Positions 13,482 to 21,069 of a stretch of 64,000 nucleotides of DNA are shown here, piece by piece (position 1 is the stretch's first letter; every line of letters begins with the position of its first letter). The notes under the pieces are model-generated. The model searched no databases. It had not been told where the DNA came from and was given only the letters and a program-made list of their open reading frames with translations. This DNA comes from Nocardioides massiliensis (GTDB taxonomy: Bacteria; Actinomycetota; Actinomycetes; Propionibacteriales; Nocardioidaceae), in NCBI RefSeq assembly GCF_030811215.1, contig NZ_JAUSQM010000001.1, positions 2,852,001 to 2,916,000 on the forward strand. The letters are read 5' to 3'. The position numbers and the translations under genes are program-made.

Positions 13482-14192
13482 TCAGACCCCGGTCGTGCCA
13501 CCGACCACGGCGTCGCCGTCGGCGGCTGTCGCGCGCCGCTTGCGCTTGCGTGGCGGCGGGGCCAGGTGGGCCAGGGAGCCGGCTTGGGTGTTGGTCGCGA
13601 GCACGAAGGCCCGTTGGGGGGTGTAGCGCACCACCGACAGCGACCCGGGGTCCACGACGATGCGCTGGAACTCGTCGAGGTGCAGGCCGAGGGCGTCGGC
13701 GAGGATCGCCTTGATCACGTCACCGTGGCTGACCGCGACCCAGATCGCGTCCGCGCCGTGCTCCTCCTCGGCCACGCGGTCCCAGCGGCGTACGGCCTCC
13801 ACCCCCCGGGCGGACATCGCCGCCAGGGACTCCCCGCCCGGGAAGTGCGCGGCCGAGGGGTGCGCCTGCACCGTGCGCCACATCGGCTCCTTGGTGAGGG
13901 CCCGGATCGGCTGGTTCGTCCACGTCCCGTAGTCGCACTCGGTGAGGCCCTTCTCGCGGGTCACCGGCACGTCGAGGTCCAGCCCGGCGAGCAGGCCCTT
14001 GGCCGTCTCGCGACACCGCTCGAGGGGGCTCGTCACCACGGCGGTCGGACGCAGGCCGACGAGCCGCTCCCCCGCCTCTCGTGCCTGGCGTACGCCGTGG
14101 TCGTCGAGGTGCACGCCGCGTGAGCGCCCCGCGAGGACACCTGCGGTATTGGCCGAGCTCCGCCCGTGCCGGGCCAGGATGACGGTCGCCAT
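13482..14192 (-). CDS. Histidine phosphatase superfamily protein, MSMEG_4193-like
   Basis: A 236-residue protein of the histidine phosphatase (phosphoglycerate mutase-like) superfamily. The catalytic RHG motif is in ILARHGRSSANT; the second conserved arginine is in SPLERCRETA and the second histidine in VAVSHGDVIKAILAD. The C-terminus is basic (PPRKRKRRATA). It matches the family often annotated as a putative phosphomutase next to uppP and DUF3090. ATG 14190-14192 is 8 nt from TAGGCT (14201-14206). The substrate is unknown. Confidence 0.88.
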   Translation of the reverse strand: MATVILARHGRSSANTAGVLAGRSRGVHLDDHGVRQAREAGERLVGLRPTAVVTSPLERCRETAKGLLAGLDLDVPVTREKGLTECDYGTWTNQPIRALTKEPMWRTVQAHPSAAHFPGGESLAAMSARGVEAVRRWDRVAEEEHGADAIWVAVSHGDVIKAILADALGLHLDEFQRIVVDPGSLSVVRYTPQRAFVLATNTQAGSLAHLAPPPRKRKRRATAADGDAVVGGTTGV

Positions 14193-14210
14193 GGTGGCCG
14201 AGCCTAGACC

Positions 14211-15035
14211 TCAGGCGGTCAGGACCCCGCCGGTGAGAAGGCCCAGGACCGCCACGCCGAGGACGACGCGGTAGACGACGAACGGCGTGTAGGAACGGGT
14301 GGAGACGTAGCGCAGCAGCCAGGCGATGGCGGCGTACCCGACCACGAACGCGATCGCGGTCGCGAAGATGGTCGGTCCCCAGCCGTAGGGGTTGGTCGAG
14401 CCGGAGACGTCCTTGAGCTTGTAGACCCCGGCGCCCACGACCGCGGGGACAGCGAGCAGGAAGGCGAAGCGGGTGGCCGCCGCACGGTCGAGGCCCAGGA
14501 CGCGTCCCATCGAGATCGTCGCCCCGGACCGGGAGACGCCGGGCACCAGCGCCGCGGACTGCGCCAGGCCCATGAGGACGGCGTCGCGCAGGCGCAGGTC
14601 GTCGGTGGTGCGCCTCATGGAGCCCCAGCGGTCGGCTGCACCGAGGACGAGGCCCATGGCGATGAGCATCACCGCGACCACCCAGAGGCTGCGGAACTCC
14701 CGGTCGATGAGGTCCTCCAGGGTCAGCCCGAGGATCACGACCGGGATCGAGCCGATGATCACGTACCACCCCATCCGTGAGTCGAGGTGGCCGCGCAGCT
14801 CGGGTCGGAAGAGGGACCGGACCCAGGCGTTGCCGATGCGCCAGATGTCGTGGCGGAAGTAGAGCAGCACGGCGACCTCGGTGCCGATCTGCGAGACCGC
14901 GGTGAAGGCCGCACCGGGGTCCTCCCAGCCGAACAGCTCCGGGAAGATGCGCAGGTGGGCGCTGCTGGAGATCGGCAGGAACTCCGTGAGGCCCTGCAGC
15001 AGGCCGAGCACGGCAGCCTGGAGGTAGTCGAGCAC
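14211..15035 (-). CDS. uppP: Undecaprenyl-diphosphatase UppP (BacA)
   Basis: Integral membrane enzyme that dephosphorylates undecaprenyl pyrophosphate to recycle the peptidoglycan lipid carrier; 274 residues, about eight transmembrane segments. The catalytic region ALLGLLQGLTEFLPISSSAHL-type motif is near the N-terminus (GLTEFLPISSSAHLRI) and the second motif is LVPGVSRSGATISMG with the key Ser/Arg. The GTG start (15033-15035) is 6 nt from TAGCCT (15042-15047). It begins the minus-strand run that ends in mshC. Confidence 0.95.
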   Translation of the reverse strand: MLDYLQAAVLGLLQGLTEFLPISSSAHLRIFPELFGWEDPGAAFTAVSQIGTEVAVLLYFRHDIWRIGNAWVRSLFRPELRGHLDSRMGWYVIIGSIPVVILGLTLEDLIDREFRSLWVVAVMLIAMGLVLGAADRWGSMRRTTDDLRLRDAVLMGLAQSAALVPGVSRSGATISMGRVLGLDRAAATRFAFLLAVPAVVGAGVYKLKDVSGSTNPYGWGPTIFATAIAFVVGYAAIAWLLRYVSTRSYTPFVVYRVVLGVAVLGLLTGGVLTA

Positions 15036-15041
15036 CGCGCA

Positions 15042-15089
15042 AGGCTACGGCGAGCCGAGCAGCGCGCGCGAACGGGTGCCCGCTAGGTT
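15042..15089. promoter_or_regulatory. Divergent leaderless promoters, uppP and aldo/keto reductase
   Basis: TAGCCT (15042-15047, minus) lies 6 nt before the uppP GTG and TAGGTT (15084-15089, plus) lies 7 nt before the ATG at 15097. No ribosome-binding site is visible for either gene. Confidence 0.55.
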
Positions 15090-15096
15090 TCCAGGC

Positions 15097-16047
15097 ATGC
15101 AGCAGCGCGCGCTCGGCCGATCCGGCCTGCGGGTCTCCCGGCTGGGGCTGGGCACCCTGACCTGGGGCCGGGACACCGACGAGCACGAGGCCCGGGACCA
15201 GCTCCGGGCCTTCGTCGACGCCGGCGGCACCCTCGTCGACACCGCCGCGGGCTACGGCGACGGTGCCAGCGAAGAGCTCCTGGGGTCGTTGGTGGGTGAC
15301 GTCGTCGCCCGCGACGACCTCGTGATTGCGACCAAGGCGGGCATCGGCCGGGTCCGCGGCGAGCGGGTCACCGACCTGTCCCGCGGCCGCATGCTGCGCA
15401 CGCTCGACGCGTCGCTGCAGCGGCTCGGTGTCGACCACGTGGACCTCTGGCAGGTGCACACCTGGTCCGACGACGTCCCGCTCGAGGAGACCCTCGGGGC
15501 GCTCGAGACCGCCGTCACCAGCGGTCGGGCGGCGTACGTCGGGGTGTCCAACTACGCCGGCTGGCAGCTCGCTCGCGCCGCCACCCTCAGCGCGGGCGGG
15601 GTCGCGCCGGTGGTCGTGCACCAGGGTGAGTACTCCCTGCTCAACCGGGCCGTCGAGGCCGAGGTCGTCCCGTGCGCCCAGGCGCTGGGCATCGGTCTGC
15701 TGCCGTGGTCCCCACTGGGCCGGGGCGTGCTGACGGGCAAGTACCGCACCGGTACGCCGGCCGACTCCCGCGCCGCTTCCCCGCACTTCTCCGGGTTCGT
15801 CGGCGCCTACCTCAACCCGTCGGCCCAACGTGTGGTCGAGGCGGTGGCCGCCGCCGCCGACGGGCTCGGTTGGTCCCTGATGGAGGTCGCGCTCGCGTGG
15901 GTACGCGACCGTCCGGGCGTGACCGCACCGATCCTGGGGGCGCGCACGGCAGACCAGCTGCGCGGGTCCCTGACGGTGGAGGACTGCGTCCTGCCCGCGG
16001 AGATCATCGAGGCGCTCGACGACGTGTCGAGCGGGGAGGGTTCATGA
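15097..16047 (+). CDS. Aldo/keto reductase
   Basis: NADPH-dependent oxidoreductase of the AKR family, 316 residues. It starts MQQRALGRSGLRVSRLGLGT, contains the catalytic Asp/Tyr in DTAAGYGDGASEELLG, a Lys in VIATKAG and the His in DLWQVHTW, and the C-terminal NADP-binding region APILGARTADQLRGSL. The physiological substrate is unknown. Homologues in this position occur beside uppP in many actinobacteria. The stop overlaps the next start by 4 nt (ATGA), so the small DUF5703 protein is co-translated. Confidence 0.92.
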   Translation: MQQRALGRSGLRVSRLGLGTLTWGRDTDEHEARDQLRAFVDAGGTLVDTAAGYGDGASEELLGSLVGDVVARDDLVIATKAGIGRVRGERVTDLSRGRMLRTLDASLQRLGVDHVDLWQVHTWSDDVPLEETLGALETAVTSGRAAYVGVSNYAGWQLARAATLSAGGVAPVVVHQGEYSLLNRAVEAEVVPCAQALGIGLLPWSPLGRGVLTGKYRTGTPADSRAASPHFSGFVGAYLNPSAQRVVEAVAAAADGLGWSLMEVALAWVRDRPGVTAPILGARTADQLRGSLTVEDCVLPAEIIEALDDVSSGEGS

Positions 16048-16298
16048 GCCATCGTCTCGACAAGGCCGCCAAGGCGCAGGCCCGCCGGGCCCTGGGCCCG
16101 GGCGTGGAGTACGAGTTCGAGCGGCTCGTGCTGTCGCGCGAGCACTCGCGGTCGTTTGTGACCCGGCTGCTCGTCGACCGCGCCGAGCACGGCGGCTGGG
16201 AGCTGGTGCGCGTGCGCATCGACCACGACGGCACGCGTCGGGTCGTCCTGCGCCGCCGGATCATCCGGCAGCGCCAGCAGCAGCTGCTCCTCAGCTGA
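16044..16298 (+). CDS. DUF5703 family protein
   Basis: An 84-residue, strongly basic small protein. The central segment VEYEFERLVLSREHSRSFVTR and GGWELVRVRIDHDGTRRVVLRRRII fit the DUF5703 family of actinobacteria, which is usually found with the M20 peptidase that converges on it here. It starts at ATG 16044 inside the stop of the aldo/keto reductase gene, and its last 8 nt overlap the end of the M20 gene on the other strand. Function unknown. Confidence 0.8.
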   Translation: MSHRLDKAAKAQARRALGPGVEYEFERLVLSREHSRSFVTRLLVDRAEHGGWELVRVRIDHDGTRRVVLRRRIIRQRQQQLLLS

Positions 16299-17634
16299 CC
16301 GGACGTCCGAGATCGCCGAGGAAGCGGTCGAAGACCCGAGCGCCGAACTCCAGCGAGTCCACCGGCACCCGCTCGTCGACGCCGTGGAACAGCGCGGTGA
16401 AGTCCAGGTCGGCCGGCAACCGCAGCGGCGTGAAGCCGTAGGACTGCATCCCCAGCTTGCGGAAGTGCTTGGCGTCGGTGCCGCCGCTCATGAGGAACGG
16501 TGCGACGAGCGCGTCGGGGTCCTCGGCGAGCAGCGAGCGGTGCATGGTGTCGACCAGGTCACCCTCGTACGGCGACTCCCACGGCTGCTGGTGGCTGACG
16601 AAGTCGATGTCGACGTCCGGGCCGCAGAGCTCGGCGAGCGTCGCGAAGAACTCGTCCTCGAACCCGGGCAGGAAACGGCCGTCGACGTGGGCGCTGGCCT
16701 CGGTCGGGATCACGTTGACCTTGTAGCCGGCGTCGAGCATGGTCGGGTTCGCCGTGTTGCGGATGACGGCGCCGAGCATCCGCGCGGCGCTGCCGAACTC
16801 CTCGATCAGGGACTCGGCGTTCTCGGGCGTGGCCTCGGTCCCGGCCAGCTCGCCGATGCTGGCGAGCAGCACCTTCATCGTCGGCGTGAGCCGCACAGGC
16901 CAGGGGTGCGTGCCGATCCGCGCGACCGCCGCCGACAGCGCCGTGACGGCGTTCTCGCGGTTGATCATGGACCCGTGGCCGGCCCGGCCCCGGGAGGTCA
17001 GGCGCATCCAGGCCATCCCCTTCTCGGCGGCCTCCACGAGGTAGACCCGGCGCCCGCGGACGGTGGCGCTGAAGCCGCCGACCTCCCCGACCGCCTCGGT
17101 GCAGTCGGCGAGCCACTCGCGGTGCTGGTCGACGAGGATCTCCGCGCCACGGTGGCCACCGGCCTCCTCGTCGGCGGTGAAGCAGAGCACGAGGGGCCGG
17201 TCGGGCACGGCGCCGGCGCGCGCACGGGCGCGGACGGTGGAGAGCAGCATCGCGTCGAAGTCCTTCATGTCGACCGCGCCCCTCCCCCAGACCGCGCCGT
17301 CGTGGATCTCGCCGGAGAACGGGTGGACCTGCCAGTCGGAGGCATCCGCCGGCACGACGTCGAGGTGTCCGTGCAGCAGCAGCGGATCGCCCGACCCGCT
17401 GCCCCAGCGGGCGAGGACGTTGGCGCGGCCGGGCTCGCCCTCGACGATCGTCGCCTCGATCCCGACCTCGTCGAGCAGGGCGGCGACATGCTCGGCCGCC
17501 TTGCGCTCCCCGGGCCCGGAGTCGTCACCGTAGTTGGTGGTGTCGATGCGGATCAGGTCGCGACAGATCTCGACCACCTCGGCAGCGGGGTCGTAGGCCT
17601 GGTTGCTCGTCTCACCCGAGTGCTGCTGCTCCAT
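16291..17634 (-). CDS. M20-family metallopeptidase / dipeptidase
   Basis: A 447-residue zinc hydrolase of the M20/M25/M40 family (carboxypeptidase, dipeptidase or deacylase). Metal ligands are seen in LLHGHLDVVPA (His and Asp), AVWGRGAVDMKD, the general-base region FTADEEAGGH (Glu-Glu), and the late SGGTDAKHFRK (His). A lid/dimerisation domain lies between about 195 and 310. The start is uncertain: ATG 17632-17634 gives MEQQHSGET, and another ATG lies three codons upstream; neither has a clear ribosome site or -10. Substrate cannot be fixed from sequence. Confidence 0.9.
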   Translation of the reverse strand: MEQQHSGETSNQAYDPAAEVVEICRDLIRIDTTNYGDDSGPGERKAAEHVAALLDEVGIEATIVEGEPGRANVLARWGSGSGDPLLLHGHLDVVPADASDWQVHPFSGEIHDGAVWGRGAVDMKDFDAMLLSTVRARARAGAVPDRPLVLCFTADEEAGGHRGAEILVDQHREWLADCTEAVGEVGGFSATVRGRRVYLVEAAEKGMAWMRLTSRGRAGHGSMINRENAVTALSAAVARIGTHPWPVRLTPTMKVLLASIGELAGTEATPENAESLIEEFGSAARMLGAVIRNTANPTMLDAGYKVNVIPTEASAHVDGRFLPGFEDEFFATLAELCGPDVDIDFVSHQQPWESPYEGDLVDTMHRSLLAEDPDALVAPFLMSGGTDAKHFRKLGMQSYGFTPLRLPADLDFTALFHGVDERVPVDSLEFGARVFDRFLGDLGRPVS

Positions 17635-17669
17635 GGGGCCCATGGTGGCCCATGCCCACAAGATCCGCC

Positions 17670-18287
17670 TCAGCGGCTGCTGCGTGCCGTGCGGCCCTTC
17701 ACGATGCCCACCATCTCCTGGCACAGCGCGTCGTCGTCGGCGCGCGGCCACACCAGCGCGACGGTGGTCGGGTCGACCTCGTCGACCGGGCGCCAGATGA
17801 GGTCCTTGCGCTGGTGTGCCCGTGCGACGGACTGCGGCACGACCAGCAGGCCCTGTCCTCCGGCGACGAGCGCGGCGCGGTCCCGGGACGGGAGTGTCGG
17901 CGCGAGGTCGTCTTCGGTGAGCAGTTCCTCGCGCACGTCGTCGAGCGCGACCGCCTCGTGGTCGTCCAGCGCAGCCAGGACGTGGTCACGTGGGGCGAGG
18001 ACGACCTGGCGCTCGTCGTACATCCGGACCACGTGGAGGCCCTCGGGCCCGAGCCCGCCCGCGGCGAGCAGCGGGAGCCTGGCGACACACATGCGGATGC
18101 GGCCCTCGGCCAGTGCCGCGACCTGCTCGTGCTCCTCGACGGGGACCACCTCGAGAGCTGGCCGCCGGACGCGCTCGGCCCACACCTTGGTCCACCGGCG
18201 GGCGACGACACCGGGGACGAGACCGAGGGGGAACGTCGGCGAGGGCACTGCTGGATCGGGCACTGCTGGATCGTAGGCTCCCGCCAT
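17670..18287 (-). CDS. LysR-type substrate-binding domain protein without HTH
   Basis: About 205 residues that resemble only the effector-binding half of LysR regulators: FPLGLVPGVVARRWTKVWAER, ARLPLLA, YDERQVVLAPRDHVLAA and GQGLLVVPQSVAR are typical pieces. No DNA-binding helix-turn-helix precedes them. Such stand-alone proteins are common in Nocardioides-like genomes; role unknown. The start is ambiguous. ATG 18285-18287 overlaps the ATG of the divergent gene (CCATGG), while GTG 18246-18248 would give a shorter protein starting VPSPTFPLG. The extra N-terminus contains an in-frame DPAVP duplication. Confidence 0.72.
   Translation of the reverse strand: MAGAYDPAVPDPAVPSPTFPLGLVPGVVARRWTKVWAERVRRPALEVVPVEEHEQVAALAEGRIRMCVARLPLLAAGGLGPEGLHVVRMYDERQVVLAPRDHVLAALDDHEAVALDDVREELLTEDDLAPTLPSRDRAALVAGGQGLLVVPQSVARAHQRKDLIWRPVDEVDPTTVALVWPRADDDALCQEMVGIVKGRTARSSR
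18243..18272. repeat. 15-bp tandem duplication
   Basis: Two perfect adjacent copies of GGGCACTGCTGGATC. It lies between the TAGGCT -10 of the rightward gene and the body of the leftward gene, and reads as two DPAVP pentapeptides in the leftward frame. It may be promoter spacer rather than protein. Confidence 0.85.
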
Positions 18288-18819
18288 GGTGCTGATCGCC
18301 TCGGACCTCGTGCGCGCCGCAGCGGTGGTCAGCCTCGTCGTGGGCACGGTGGTCTACGGATGGGTCGGTGCGGCGCTGTTCTTCCTCGTGCTGGGCGGGA
18401 CCTTCGTGCCCCGCGCGGTCGGCGCCCGGCAGTGGCTGGACGCGCTCTACTGCGCGACCTTGATCTTCGGCGCGTGGGCGGCGCAGCTGGACTGGTACCT
18501 CGCCGTGGAGTGGCTCGACATCGCCGTGCACGCAGCGGCCACGGGCCTCATCGCCGCGGTCGCGTGGCGGTTGCTCGAGGTCCTCGGGGGCGTCGGCGAC
18601 GCTCCCACCTCCGTCACCGTGATCGTCACCGCCTCGATGGCCACCGCGCTCGCAGCGGTGTGGGAGATCCTCGAGTGGGCCGGCAACCGCTGGATCGACT
18701 CGCGCATCCAGGTCGGCTACGACGACACCGTCGGCGACCTGGCAGCCGGCGTCGCAGGCGCCGTGGTCGCCGGGGTGGTCATCAGTCTCGCGCGCCGGCG
18801 CGAACGGGTCGACCGGTGA
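18286..18819 (+). CDS. YjdF/DUF2238-like integral membrane protein
   Basis: A 177-residue membrane protein with about five hydrophobic segments. The sequence signatures WLDIAVHAAATG, AAVWEILEWAGNRWID and GYDDTVGDLAAG match the pattern of the YjdF (DUF2238) family, where conserved His, Glu and Asp residues lie in membrane helices; function is not known. ATG 18286 follows TAGGCT (18274-18279) by 6 nt. It is coupled to the next gene by a GTGA overlap, so it probably works with the glycosyltransferase. Confidence 0.72.
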   Translation: MVLIASDLVRAAAVVSLVVGTVVYGWVGAALFFLVLGGTFVPRAVGARQWLDALYCATLIFGAWAAQLDWYLAVEWLDIAVHAAATGLIAAVAWRLLEVLGGVGDAPTSVTVIVTASMATALAAVWEILEWAGNRWIDSRIQVGYDDTVGDLAAGVAGAVVAGVVISLARRRERVDR

Positions 18820-19544
18820 CGCGCCCCCCGGTCTCCGTGGTCATCCCGGTGCGCGACGACGCCACTGAGCTCGCCGTCTGCCTGGAGCACCTGGCCCGCC
18901 AGCGGGTGGCTCCGTACGAGGTCGTCGTCGTCGACAACGGCTCCAGCGACGACTCCGCCGCGGTGGCGCTGGCGCACGGAGCACGCGTGGTCGCCGAGCC
19001 GCGGGTGGGGATCCCGTACGCGGCGGCGACGGGGTACGACGCCGCCGCCGGTGCGGTGATCGCGCGGCTCGACGCCGACTCGCGGCCCGGACCCGACTGG
19101 GTCGCCCAGGTAGGACTGGCGCTGGCGGTCCCCGGCGTCGACGCGGTCACAGGCCCGGGCCACTTCCACGACCTCCCACCGGTGCTCCGCCAGGTCGCCA
19201 CGGCGCTGTATCTCGGCGCCTACTTCGTGCTCGGCACGCTGGCGATCGCGAAGGTGCCGCTGTGGGGATCCAGCATGGCGCTGCGCCGGACGAGCTGGGA
19301 CCGCGTGCGCGACCAGGTCCATCGCGACGCCGACGTGCACGACGACATGGATCTGACGTTCGTCCTCGGGCCGCGGGCGCGGATCCGCTTCGACCGTCGC
19401 CTGGGCGTGGGTGTCTCCGCGCGCTCGCTGCGCGGAGGACCGCAGCTGCGGCGTCGGATGGGGCGTGCCGTGACGACGTTGCGCCTCAACTGGGCAATCG
19501 TGCCGCCGTGGCAGCGGTGGTGGACCCGGCTCAGCGTGCGCTGA
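18816..19544 (+). CDS. Glycosyltransferase family 2
   Basis: A 242-residue GT-A glycosyltransferase. The N-terminal VSVVIPVRDDATEL and VVVVDNGSSDDSA are the nucleotide-sugar fold, the metal-binding DXD is LDADSRPGPDWV, and WGSSMALRR plus DADVHDDMDLTFVLG supply the acceptor and ED-type catalytic part. There is no obvious transmembrane segment beyond hydrophobic patches near LYLGAYFVLGTLAIA. It converges on the carotenoid operon, so transfer of a sugar to the C50 carotenoid (as CrtX does in Micrococcus) is a reasonable guess, not shown. GTG start overlaps the preceding stop. Confidence 0.85.
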   Translation: MTRPPVSVVIPVRDDATELAVCLEHLARQRVAPYEVVVVDNGSSDDSAAVALAHGARVVAEPRVGIPYAAATGYDAAAGAVIARLDADSRPGPDWVAQVGLALAVPGVDAVTGPGHFHDLPPVLRQVATALYLGAYFVLGTLAIAKVPLWGSSMALRRTSWDRVRDQVHRDADVHDDMDLTFVLGPRARIRFDRRLGVGVSARSLRGGPQLRRRMGRAVTTLRLNWAIVPPWQRWWTRLSVR

Positions 19545-19565
19545 CTCGACGCATGCTGATCCAGC

Positions 19566-20441
19566 TCACCGCAGGGTGATCCAGATCAGCAGCTGCGTCA
19601 CGAGGAAGCCGGTGACGAAGTTCAGCCACAGGAACCGGCGCCACCCGGCGTTGGCGCGCTCGCAGTCGCCGTCGGTGATGGTGAGGAACGGCGCGACGTT
19701 GGCGACGTACGGCAGCACGAGCACGCTCGCCAGCGTCGCCGGCCACGGGAGCACGAGCAGCAGGACGCCGGCGAGCACATAGGCGGCCAGTGCGAACCAC
19801 GTGGTCGGCCGCGCGCCGAGGACGGTCCCGATCGACCCGATGCCGGCCTCGCGGTCGGCCGTCACGTCCTGCACGGCACCGAAGGCGTGGGAGCCGATGC
19901 CCCAGAGGAAGAAGCCCCCCAGCGCGGCCACCACCGTGAGGTCGAGGTCGACGTCTCCCCCGCGGGCCGCCGCCAGCGCGAGCCCATAGGCCGCGGGGCT
20001 GACGAAGTGGGTGCTCGAGGTCACCGAGTCGAGGAACGGGCGCTCCTTGAATCGCAGACGCGGTGCCGAGTAGGCCACGACCGCGAAGACGCTGACGGCG
20101 AGCACGGCGGCCGCCTGCGCCGACCCCAGCGCCAGCAGTGCCACGATGAACGGGAGGTTGGACAACGCCGCCGACCACAGGGTCGCGCGGTGCAGGCCCC
20201 GGTCGAGCACGACGCCCTCGACCCCGCCCTTGCGGGGGTTGCGCAGGTCGGACTCGTAGTCGAAGACGTCGTTCACGCCATACATCAACAGGTTGTAGGG
20301 CACGAGGAACCACACGCACCCGACCCAGAAGGCGACGTCGAGGCCACCCCCCGCCAGGAGGTACGCCGCCCCGAACGGGAAGGCGGTGTTGACCCACGAC
20401 AGCGGTCGCGAGGAGGCCACGACCTGGCCGGCGCGCCTCAT
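19566..20441 (-). CDS. crtEb: UbiA-type prenyltransferase, likely lycopene elongase (CrtEb)
   Basis: Integral membrane prenyltransferase of 291 residues with about eight transmembrane helices. The first Asp-rich motif is NDVFDYESDLRNPRKGG and the second is QDVTADREAGIGSIGT, as in lycopene elongase/hydratases that add two C5 units to lycopene to make C50 carotenoids. It is the last gene of the crt operon and starts in an ATGA overlap with the second cyclase subunit gene. In C50 clusters (decaprenoxanthin, sarcinaxanthin, C.p. 450) this enzyme accompanies a two-subunit cyclase, which is the case here. Confidence 0.9.
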   Translation of the reverse strand: MRRAGQVVASSRPLSWVNTAFPFGAAYLLAGGGLDVAFWVGCVWFLVPYNLLMYGVNDVFDYESDLRNPRKGGVEGVVLDRGLHRATLWSAALSNLPFIVALLALGSAQAAAVLAVSVFAVVAYSAPRLRFKERPFLDSVTSSTHFVSPAAYGLALAAARGGDVDLDLTVVAALGGFFLWGIGSHAFGAVQDVTADREAGIGSIGTVLGARPTTWFALAAYVLAGVLLLVLPWPATLASVLVLPYVANVAPFLTITDGDCERANAGWRRFLWLNFVTGFLVTQLLIWITLR

Positions 20442-20746
20442 CGCCCGCGCCTCCCGGCGAGCAGCAGCACCAGCGACGGGACGAGGACAGCGGCGGCGAT
20501 CGGCCAGGCGAAGTCCTCGATCGGGGCGAGCCCGACGTGAATCCCGGCTAGGGCGTCCTCGTCGAAGCGGAACAGGTCGGCGGCGATCATCAGCGAGTCG
20601 AACACCGCCGTGAGGACCACGAGACACAACGCGGTGAGCGCGGTCGCCGCCCACCAGCGGCGCGTGGGTCGGCGTACGACGACCGTCAGCAGCAGGACCG
20701 GGAGCGTGACCGCGACGAAGACCCCGGCCAGACCGAGGTAGGTCAT
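20438..20746 (-). CDS. C50 carotenoid cyclase subunit (CrtYf/CrtYh-like)
   Basis: A 102-residue membrane protein with three hydrophobic helices, a lycopene cyclase domain subunit. The motif FRFDEDALAGIHVGLAPIEDFAWP matches the family signature in which PIEE/PIED-like acidic residues are conserved. Two such small proteins act as a heterodimer on flavuxanthin-type C50 precursors. Both ends use 4-nt ATGA overlaps with neighbours. Whether the ring is of beta, gamma or epsilon type cannot be read from the sequence. Confidence 0.88.
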   Translation of the reverse strand: MTYLGLAGVFVAVTLPVLLLTVVVRRPTRRWWAATALTALCLVVLTAVFDSLMIAADLFRFDEDALAGIHVGLAPIEDFAWPIAAAVLVPSLVLLLAGRRGR

Positions 20747-21069
20747 CGCGTCGCCTCCCGACTCGCGAGGATGCGCTGCCACAGCCCGTGGAGGACGCCG
20801 GTGAGATAGCTGAGGAAGGTGATGAAGAACAGCTCCTCGATCGGCAGGTGCGGCGCGACGTCGATACCGGTCATCGCCGGCGACTCGCCCTTGCTGTAGA
20901 GCTCCAGCTCCAGCGCGACCAGGTCCCAGACGAGGAAGAAGGCGAAGCCGGCCGCCACGGCCAACAGGGCCACGCGGGGTCGGTCGAACAGGAAGAGCCG
21001 CCAGCGTCGGTCCACCAGACCCATGCACACCGTGGAGACGACGATGAAGCCGAGGTACAGCAGGCTCAT
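20743..21069 (-). CDS. C50 carotenoid cyclase subunit (CrtYe/CrtYg-like)
   Basis: A 108-residue partner of the next gene, also with three transmembrane helices. LVWDLVALELELYSKGESPAMTGIDVAPHLPIEELFFITF contains the conserved PxEE motif of lycopene cyclase domains (PIEELFF). ATG 21067-21069 lies in the stop of crtI (ATGA) and its own stop overlaps the next start. Together the two subunits form the heterodimeric cyclase. Confidence 0.9.
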   Translation of the reverse strand: MSLLYLGFIVVSTVCMGLVDRRWRLFLFDRPRVALLAVAAGFAFFLVWDLVALELELYSKGESPAMTGIDVAPHLPIEELFFITFLSYLTGVLHGLWQRILASREATR

